From: Fibrella aestuarina BUZ 2
GTDB lineage: Bacteria > Bacteroidota > Bacteroidia > Cytophagales > Spirosomataceae
Reading direction: 5' to 3'
Assembly: GCF_000331105.1 (NCBI RefSeq)
Contig: NC_020054.1
Location: 5,548,555 to 5,612,554 of the forward strand
Length of the DNA stretch: 64,000 nt
This document shows, one piece after another, positions 63,616 to 64,000 of this stretch (positions are counted from its first letter, which is position 1; every line of letters starts with the position of its first letter). A program made the position numbers and the translations under genes. The notes under the pieces were generated by a model that saw nothing but the letters and a program-made list of their open reading frames with translations, searched no databases and was not told the origin of the DNA.

Positions 63616-64000
63616 CTAGCCGCCAGTACGGCCATCCAGCCGGGCGAGCAGCGCCAGACCCGCTTCCCAATCGCCGAGGTTCGAGGTGGCGTTGATGTGA
63701 CCCGCTGCTCCGATGTTGACCAACTCGCTACCCCAGGCCTTCGCGAACGCCGTGGCCCGGTCCAGCGTCACGTAATAATCGTCTGTACTGGCGACGACGA
63801 TGGAAGGAAACAGCAACCGAATCAGCTTCATCGGCGCAAAGCCCGTAGTGCCGGGTGGGTACGTGGCCGCTTCGGTATCACTGGGGGCCACCAGTAGCGC
63901 ACCCTTGATACGCCTGTTGTGGGTATCGGCCCAGTAGGCGATGGTGGTGCAGGCGAGGCTGTGCCCCACCAGGATCACCCTGGCCGGGTCGTACGCCATC
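63616..64000 (-). CDS. RBBP9/YdeN-family serine hydrolase, C-terminal part
   Basis: The C-terminal ~128 residues of a small alpha/beta hydrolase; the 5' end lies beyond the right edge. VILVGHSLACTTIAYWAD is the nucleophile elbow (Ser in GHSLA), followed by GALLVAPSDTEA, SIVVASTDDYYV (catalytic Asp region) and IGAAGHINATSNLGDW (catalytic His). These match RBBP9/YdeN hydrolases of unknown substrate. It converges with the MFS gene, 14 bases apart. Confidence 0.88.
   Translation of the reverse strand, partial: MAYDPARVILVGHSLACTTIAYWADTHNRRIKGALLVAPSDTEAATYPPGTTGFAPMKLIRLLFPSIVVASTDDYYVTLDRATAFAKAWGSELVNIGAAGHINATSNLGDWEAGLALLARLDGRTGG

Overview
The window comes from a high-GC member of the Bacteroidota, most likely a Cytophagales/Spirosoma-like bacterium. 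The evidence is three TonB-dependent receptors with carboxypeptidase-regulatory N-terminal domains, a TolC-type porin, GMC oxidoreductases, Bacteroidota-type AMP nucleosidase, start sites with little Shine-Dalgarno, and several promoters that fit the Bacteroidota pattern TTG-N19/20-TAnnTTTG. No rRNA, tRNA, CRISPR array, integrase or transposase was seen. Most of the window reads as chromosome with housekeeping and envelope genes.

Layout. 1-5.3 kb: 5' part of a polyprenyl diphosphate synthase, a patatin-like lipase and a large Oar-like TonB receptor. 5.5-8.3 kb: selenophosphate synthase, an alpha/beta hydrolase and a short-chain dehydrogenase. 8.4-11.2 kb: an apparent operon of a 39-residue membrane peptide, a sodium/solute symporter and a tryptophan 2,3-dioxygenase family protein, behind a near-ideal promoter. 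11.3-11.9 kb: a VapBC-like toxin-antitoxin pair. 12-17.1 kb: TopA, a zinc-less sirtuin and an endonuclease III homologue. 17.2-20.4 kb: two tandem membrane-anchored helix-hairpin-helix proteins, a double-OmpA-domain protein and a lipoprotein. 20.5-23.9 kb: LpxH and a second outer-membrane receptor. 23.9-25.9 kb: a dienoyl-CoA reductase and dienoyl-CoA isomerase pair that fits beta-oxidation of unsaturated fatty acids. 25.9-33.5 kb: a solitary HsdR-N-like nuclease domain, AMP nucleosidase, a TPR protein, Hsp20, PyrR, Pth, a secreted glycosidase and a cyclophilin. 33.6-37.3 kb: an ABC-F ATPase and a two-gene AAA ATPase plus RloB (TOPRIM) module resembling the AbiL/PARIS class of phage defence. 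37.4-42.6 kb: a GMC oxidoreductase and three glycosyltransferases. 42.7-48.6 kb: M42 peptidase, a 1,323-residue SF1 helicase and a DUF5995 protein. 48.7-56.6 kb: TolC, amidohydrolase, a family-1-like glycosidase and a third TonB receptor. 56.7-64 kb: a second GMC oxidoreductase, an SDR, 3-methyladenine glycosylase, a PAS histidine kinase, an MFS transporter and a truncated RBBP9/YdeN-type hydrolase.

Two genome-scale signals stand out beyond the genes. First, the word GGTACGT (often GGTACGTT) occurs about 85 times on the two strands by hand count, against about 8 expected at random; it is found in coding and intergenic DNA and in different reading frames. Second, many gene borders are filled by long, nearly perfect inverted repeats of unrelated sequence (about 20 to 50 bp arms). 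These often run from the stop codon of one gene to within a few bases of the next start or stop codon. In two of them, arm differences are wobble-compatible on the transcribed strand, which suggests function as RNA.
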